Source: Levilinea sp. (GTDB taxonomy: Bacteria; Chloroflexota; Anaerolineae; Anaerolineales; Anaerolineaceae). From it: 59,708 nucleotides of DNA. The notes under the pieces were generated by a model that saw only the letters and a program-made list of their open reading frames with translations, was not told where the DNA came from and did not search any database. Location of the stretch: assembly GCA_029975215.1 (NCBI GenBank), contig JARKPO010000012.1, positions 1 through 59,708 of the forward strand, read 5' to 3'. Position numbers and translations under genes: made by a program. Positions 56,708 through 59,708 of this stretch are shown here, piece after piece (the first letter of the stretch is position 1; the number at the start of each line of letters is the position of its first letter).

Positions 56708-58743
56708 GCTGCCATACCGACACCACTGCTGCCCCCACGCTGCGCGTGGAGCATGGTCAGCGCACCACCCTCATCGCCCTGGCGGGGCAGCCTAATATGG
56801 GCAAATCGACCCTGTTCAATTTGCTCACGGGTCTGAACCAACATGTGGGCAATTGGGCCGGTAAGACCGTGGAACGGCGCGAAGGCAGCCTGATGCACGA
56901 CGGGCAGCGTTTTACCCTGGTGGACCTGCCGGGAACCTACAGCCTGACGGCCAATTCAGCCGAAGAGCGCATCGCCCGCGACTTCATCCTGCACGAACAG
57001 CCGGATGTGGTCATCGCCGTGGTCAACGCCGCCAACCTGGAACGCAGCCTGTACCTGGTGGCTGAGCTGGTCAGCCTGCCGGCGCCGGTGGTGGTGGCGT
57101 TAAATATGATGGATGTGGCCCGCCAGGAGAATATTCTGGTGGAGCCGGAGGTGCTGGAAGCCGCCCTGGGGCTGCCGGTGATCCCCATGACGGCCACGCG
57201 CGCCGAAGGGGTGCGCGAGCTTTTTGCGGCGGTGCAGGAGACCCTGGCGGGCCGCCGCGGGTTGGTGGCGCGCCTGCCCGAAATTCGTGAAGATCACCGC
57301 GAATCTCTGCGGGTGGTGCTGGAAGCCGTGCAGGGCTACGTGCCCGCGCCCTACCCCACCGCCTGGGTGGCCACCAAGTTGCTGGAAGGGGATGAGGAAA
57401 TCACCCAGCAGATGCGCGCGCTGCTGCCGGCGGAGCGCTGGGAACGCATTCAACAGGAGCTGATGGCGCATGAGGACGCGTTTTTGGCGGTGGCCACCGG
57501 CCGCTATGAGTGGATTGGCCGTCTGGTGCGCGCGGCAGTGGTGCGCCCGCGGGTGGGGCAGATCGGCCTGACCGAACGCCTCGACCGCTGGGCAGCGCAC
57601 CCATTCTGGGGGCTGGTGATCCTGGCCGCCATTTTGGGTGGGGTGTTTTGGATGACCTTTCAAATTGGCGCGCCCCTGCAGGATTGGCTGGATACGCAGA
57701 TTGTCGGGCGGATCAGCGGCTGGCTGGCGGCGGCTTTGGTCAATGCGCCGCTGTGGGTGCAGGGCCTGGTTTTGGATGGCGTGATGGGCGGGGTGGGCAC
57801 GGTGGTGACCTTTTTGCCCATCCTGGTGATTTTCTTTGCGGTCTTGGCCCTGCTGGAAGACGTGGGCTATATGGCGCGGGCGGCCTATGTGATGGACCGC
57901 TTTATGCACCTGATGGGCATGCACGGCAAGTCCTTTTTGCCGCTGTTTTTGGGCTTCGGCTGCAACGTTCCGGCGGTGATGGGAGCGCGGGTGGCCGATT
58001 CGCGGGCGGCGCAGCTGCTTACCATCCTGCTGACTCCTCTGGTGCCCTGCACAGCCCGCCTGGGCGTGCTGGCCTTCCTGGCGCCGGCCTTTTTTGGCAC
58101 AGCGGCGGCCTGGGTGTCTTGGGGGTTGGTGATGCTGTCGCTGGCTGTGCTGGTGCTGGTGGGCGTGGTGATGAGCCGCACAGTCTTCCGCGGGCAGCGC
58201 TCGGCCTTTGTGATGGAAATGCCCCTCTACCACATCCCCAACGGGCGTACCATCGGCCTGCTGGTGTGGCAGCGCTCGCTGTCCTTCCTGGAAAAGGCCG
58301 GCACCACCATTCTGGTGTTTTCGGTGGTGGTGTGGGCTTTGGCGGCCCTGCCCGGCGGGGATCTGGAAAGCAGCTGGCTGGCAGGGCTGGGGCGCTGGTT
58401 TGAACCGGTGGGTCTGTGGATGGGGCTGGATTGGCGGCTGACGGTGGCGCTTTTGGCCAGCTTCTTCGCCAAAGAGAACTCCATCGCCACCCTGGGGGTC
58501 CTGTTTGGCAGCGCCGAAGGTGCCGGCCTGGCCAGCACCCTGGCGAGCATCTATTCCCCGGCCAGCGGCCTGGCTTTCCTGGCGGTATCGCTGCTGTTCA
58601 TCCCCTGTGCGGCCACGGCGGCCGTCATCCGCCAGGAGAGCGGCTCGTGGCGCTGGACCCTGTTCAGCGTGGGCCTGACTCTGTCTATCTCGCTGGCGGC
58701 GGGCGCGGGCGTGTATGCTCTGGCGGTGTGGGGAGGGCTGTAA
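56704..58743 (+). CDS. feoB: Ferrous iron transporter FeoB
   Basis: 679 residues. The N-terminal G domain has G1 GQPNMGKS (28-35), NWAGKTVE as switch I, G3 DLPGTYSL and G4 NMMD. A helical GDI-like domain follows (about 185-285), then the membrane part with about eight to ten helices and both Gate motifs, including FLGFGCNVPAVMGAR and the repeated TPLVPCTARLGVLAF. It imports Fe(II) through the cytoplasmic membrane. Length is at the short end for the family (700-770), mainly from a shorter C-terminus. Confidence 0.95.
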   Translation: MSCHTDTTAAPTLRVEHGQRTTLIALAGQPNMGKSTLFNLLTGLNQHVGNWAGKTVERREGSLMHDGQRFTLVDLPGTYSLTANSAEERIARDFILHEQPDVVIAVVNAANLERSLYLVAELVSLPAPVVVALNMMDVARQENILVEPEVLEAALGLPVIPMTATRAEGVRELFAAVQETLAGRRGLVARLPEIREDHRESLRVVLEAVQGYVPAPYPTAWVATKLLEGDEEITQQMRALLPAERWERIQQELMAHEDAFLAVATGRYEWIGRLVRAAVVRPRVGQIGLTERLDRWAAHPFWGLVILAAILGGVFWMTFQIGAPLQDWLDTQIVGRISGWLAAALVNAPLWVQGLVLDGVMGGVGTVVTFLPILVIFFAVLALLEDVGYMARAAYVMDRFMHLMGMHGKSFLPLFLGFGCNVPAVMGARVADSRAAQLLTILLTPLVPCTARLGVLAFLAPAFFGTAAAWVSWGLVMLSLAVLVLVGVVMSRTVFRGQRSAFVMEMPLYHIPNGRTIGLLVWQRSLSFLEKAGTTILVFSVVVWALAALPGGDLESSWLAGLGRWFEPVGLWMGLDWRLTVALLASFFAKENSIATLGVLFGSAEGAGLASTLASIYSPASGLAFLAVSLLFIPCAATAAVIRQESGSWRWTLFSVGLTLSISLAAGAGVYALAVWGGL

Positions 58744-58746
58744 AGC

Positions 58747-58995
58747 ATGCTTCAGGAACTTTTGAGCATCTTAAGATCGGGCGGCTCGCTGGAAATTGGC
58801 GTGCTGGCCGAGAAGCTGAACACCAGCCCGCAGATGGTGACGGCCATGCTGGATCATTTGCAGCGCATGGGTTTGCTGACGGCGGCGCAGGACTGCTCGG
58901 GCTGCCAATTGGCCTCGTCCTGTTCGCACGGCTGCAGGCCGACGGCCCCCATGTGGCAGCTGCGCGGCAGCGCGTTTGACGAGCAACAGCGCTGA
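58747..58995 (+). CDS. feoC: FeoC-like winged-helix protein with four-cysteine cluster
   Basis: 82 residues: a winged helix (LLSILRSGGSLEIGVLAEKL, SPQMVTAMLDHLQRMGLL) and four cysteines C50-x2-C53-x5-C59-x3-C63, fitting an iron-sulfur or iron sensor as in FeoC. FeoC binds FeoB and protects or gates it according to iron or oxygen. It is the last gene of the operon, 3 bp after feoB. The spacing C-x2-C-x5-C-x3-C differs from the C-x4-C-x2-C-x5..8-C of enterobacterial FeoC. Confidence 0.8.
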   Translation: MLQELLSILRSGGSLEIGVLAEKLNTSPQMVTAMLDHLQRMGLLTAAQDCSGCQLASSCSHGCRPTAPMWQLRGSAFDEQQR

Positions 58996-59017
58996 CCTTG
59001 CAGTCATCATCTTGACG

Positions 59018-59066
59018 CTTTCCGCGACATCTGATAGACTCATCACCCGTCGCGGAAAGTATTTTT
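59018..59066 (+). terminator. Terminator of the feo operon
   Basis: CTTTCCGCGAC (59018-59028) pairs perfectly with GTCGCGGAAAG (59049-59059), then TATTTTT. It ends the feo message before the tRNA promoter. Confidence 0.85.
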
Positions 59067-59076
59067 AACCCAGGGC

Positions 59077-59105
59077 TTGTCATTCCGTCATGGGTTTGGT
59101 ATAAT
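59077..59105 (+). promoter_or_regulatory. Promoter of the tRNA-tuf operon
   Basis: TTGTCA (59077-59082), a 17-bp spacer and a perfect TATAAT (59100-59105), about 37 bp before the first tRNA. Confidence 0.85.
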
Positions 59106-59142
59106 TCGTGCGCTGTAGAAGAACCTTAAAATCATTTTCTGC

Positions 59143-59214
59143 GCCGACGTAGCTCAATGGTAGAGCAACCGCCTTGTAAGCGGTTGGTTACGGGTCCGAT
59201 TCCCGTCGTCGGCT
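59143..59214 (+). tRNA. tRNA-Thr (anticodon UGU)
   Basis: 72 nt cloverleaf: acceptor GCCGACG/CGTCGGC, D-arm AGCTC-GAGC, anticodon loop CTTGTAA with TGT, T-arm ACGGGTCCGATTCCCGT. No encoded CCA. The discriminator base is T. Confidence 0.95.
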
Positions 59215-59297
59215 CAGTTGACGGCTGGCGAGTGAGATGGATGGAAGGCATAGCCCCCTGCGATCTCACTTGCGAGCTGGCAACAGTTCGAAATATC

Positions 59298-59381
59298 GGG
59301 CGGTTACCCAAGTGGCCAAAGGGACCTGACTGTAAATCAGCTGGAGACACTCCTTCGGAGGTTCGAATCCTTCACCGCCCA
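59298..59381 (+). tRNA. tRNA-Tyr (anticodon GUA)
   Basis: 84 nt with a long variable arm, as required for bacterial tRNA-Tyr. Acceptor GGGCGGT/ACCGCCC with discriminator A, anticodon loop CTGTAAA, variable arm near 59338-59357, T-loop TTCGAATC. Confidence 0.95.
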
Positions 59382-59448
59382 CTCGCTGAAAAGCGAGAAA
59401 GATCACAAGCGCAAAGATGTTACAAGCGCAAAAAGTTGGGATCGGCAA

Positions 59449-59521
59449 GCCCTCATAGCTCAGTAGGTAGAGCACGTTCTTGGTAAGAACGGGGTCATGG
59501 GTTCAAATCCCATTGAGGGCT
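59449..59521 (+). tRNA. tRNA-Thr (anticodon GGU)
   Basis: 73 nt: acceptor GCCCTCA/TGAGGGC, D-arm AGCTC...GAGC, anticodon loop TTGGTAA with GGT, T-arm ATGGGTTCAAATCCCAT. It lies 47 bp before the tuf start codon. Confidence 0.95.
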
Positions 59522-59567
59522 CTATTTGCCGCCTGCACCTTGATGTCTTTGCAATAGGAGAGGAATC

Positions 59568-59708
59568 ATGGCCAAGCAAAAATTTGATCGAAGCAAGCCG
59601 CATCTGAACGTAGGAACGATGGGACACATCGACCACGGGAAGACGACCTTGACGGCGGCGATCACGAAGTACTGCCAGATGCTGGGGACCGCGGAATATC
59701 GGGCGTAC
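59568..59708 (+). CDS. tuf: Elongation factor Tu, N-terminal part (runs off the right edge)
   Basis: 47 codons in the window: [20 protein letters not shown] and the P-loop [16 protein letters not shown]-Tu delivers aminoacyl-tRNA to the ribosome. A strong AGGAGAGG stands before ATG 59568. The gene is co-transcribed with the three tRNAs, the organisation of tufB in many bacteria. Confidence 0.95.
   Translation, partial: MAKQKFDRSKPHLNVGTMGHIDHGKTTLTAAITKYCQMLGTAEYRAY

Noticed and set aside
59012..59040. Second promoter TTGACG-17-TAGACT before the tRNA genes
   Set aside because: It lies within the feo terminator stem-loop, and a better promoter (59077-59105) stands closer to the tRNA. Kept only as a possibility.
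1..59708. CRISPR array or cas genes
   Set aside because: No regularly spaced short repeats and no Cas motifs were seen. The only tandem repeats are protein-coding (propeller blades and the four-repeat protein).

Overview
The window looks like a chromosomal segment of a GC-rich, free-living bacterium, most probably an Anaerolineae-type member of the Chloroflexota. This assignment is inferred from gene content: an NBR1-type Ig lipoprotein, many membrane glycosyltransferases with ATGA overlaps, secreted propeller proteins, and the family types throughout. No rRNA is present to confirm it. The only clearly foreign part is the AT-rich left edge (1-1392), where the tail of an IS481-like transposase abuts an OLD-family nuclease gene that has lost its N-terminal Walker A half.

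Layout. 1678-4875 (minus) is a sensor diguanylate cyclase with 14 propeller blades, a Y_Y_Y domain and an active GGEEF. 5105-18697 is a surface-polysaccharide locus: two membrane glycosyltransferases, a polyprenyl-phosphate type GT2, a GT4, a complete WbpD-WbpE-WbpB-WbpA set for UDP-2,3-diacetamido-glucuronate, another GT4, an HPr-kinase-like protein and a Wzx-type flippase. 18884-30085 is the most unusual part: two ATP-grasp ligases about 80% identical to each other flank a complete ABC uptake system (lipoprotein, permease, ATPase). A third ATP-grasp gene, a LysR regulator and a second ABC uptake system with two permeases follow. Three promoters in this part share the octamer TTATTTGC at the -35 element. 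30093-37873 returns to polysaccharide work: a deacetylase-like protein, two GT4 enzymes and two large multi-spanning membrane proteins. The ligase/transport block is therefore embedded inside a glycan locus.

37900-46198 is housekeeping: a small lipoprotein, alpha-glucan phosphorylase, an UPF0316 membrane protein, xylulokinase, an NfeD-ClpP membrane protease and DnaK. 46547-55537 encodes mostly envelope or secreted proteins: an NBR1-Ig lipoprotein, a four-repeat secreted protein, a PP2C-like/propeller membrane protein, an alkyltransferase-like DNA repair protein and an NHL-repeat secreted protein.

55622-58995 is an iron module: a DtxR-family repressor divergent from feoA-feoB-feoC. A palindromic operator overlaps the -10 regions of both divergent promoters. 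59077-59708 is a translation operon, tRNA-Thr(UGU), tRNA-Tyr(GUA), tRNA-Thr(GGU) and then tuf, which runs off the right edge. It resembles the tufB operon of enterobacteria without the glycine tRNA.

All coordinates, motif positions and identity estimates were read by eye. Family names rest on motif recognition, not on database searches.
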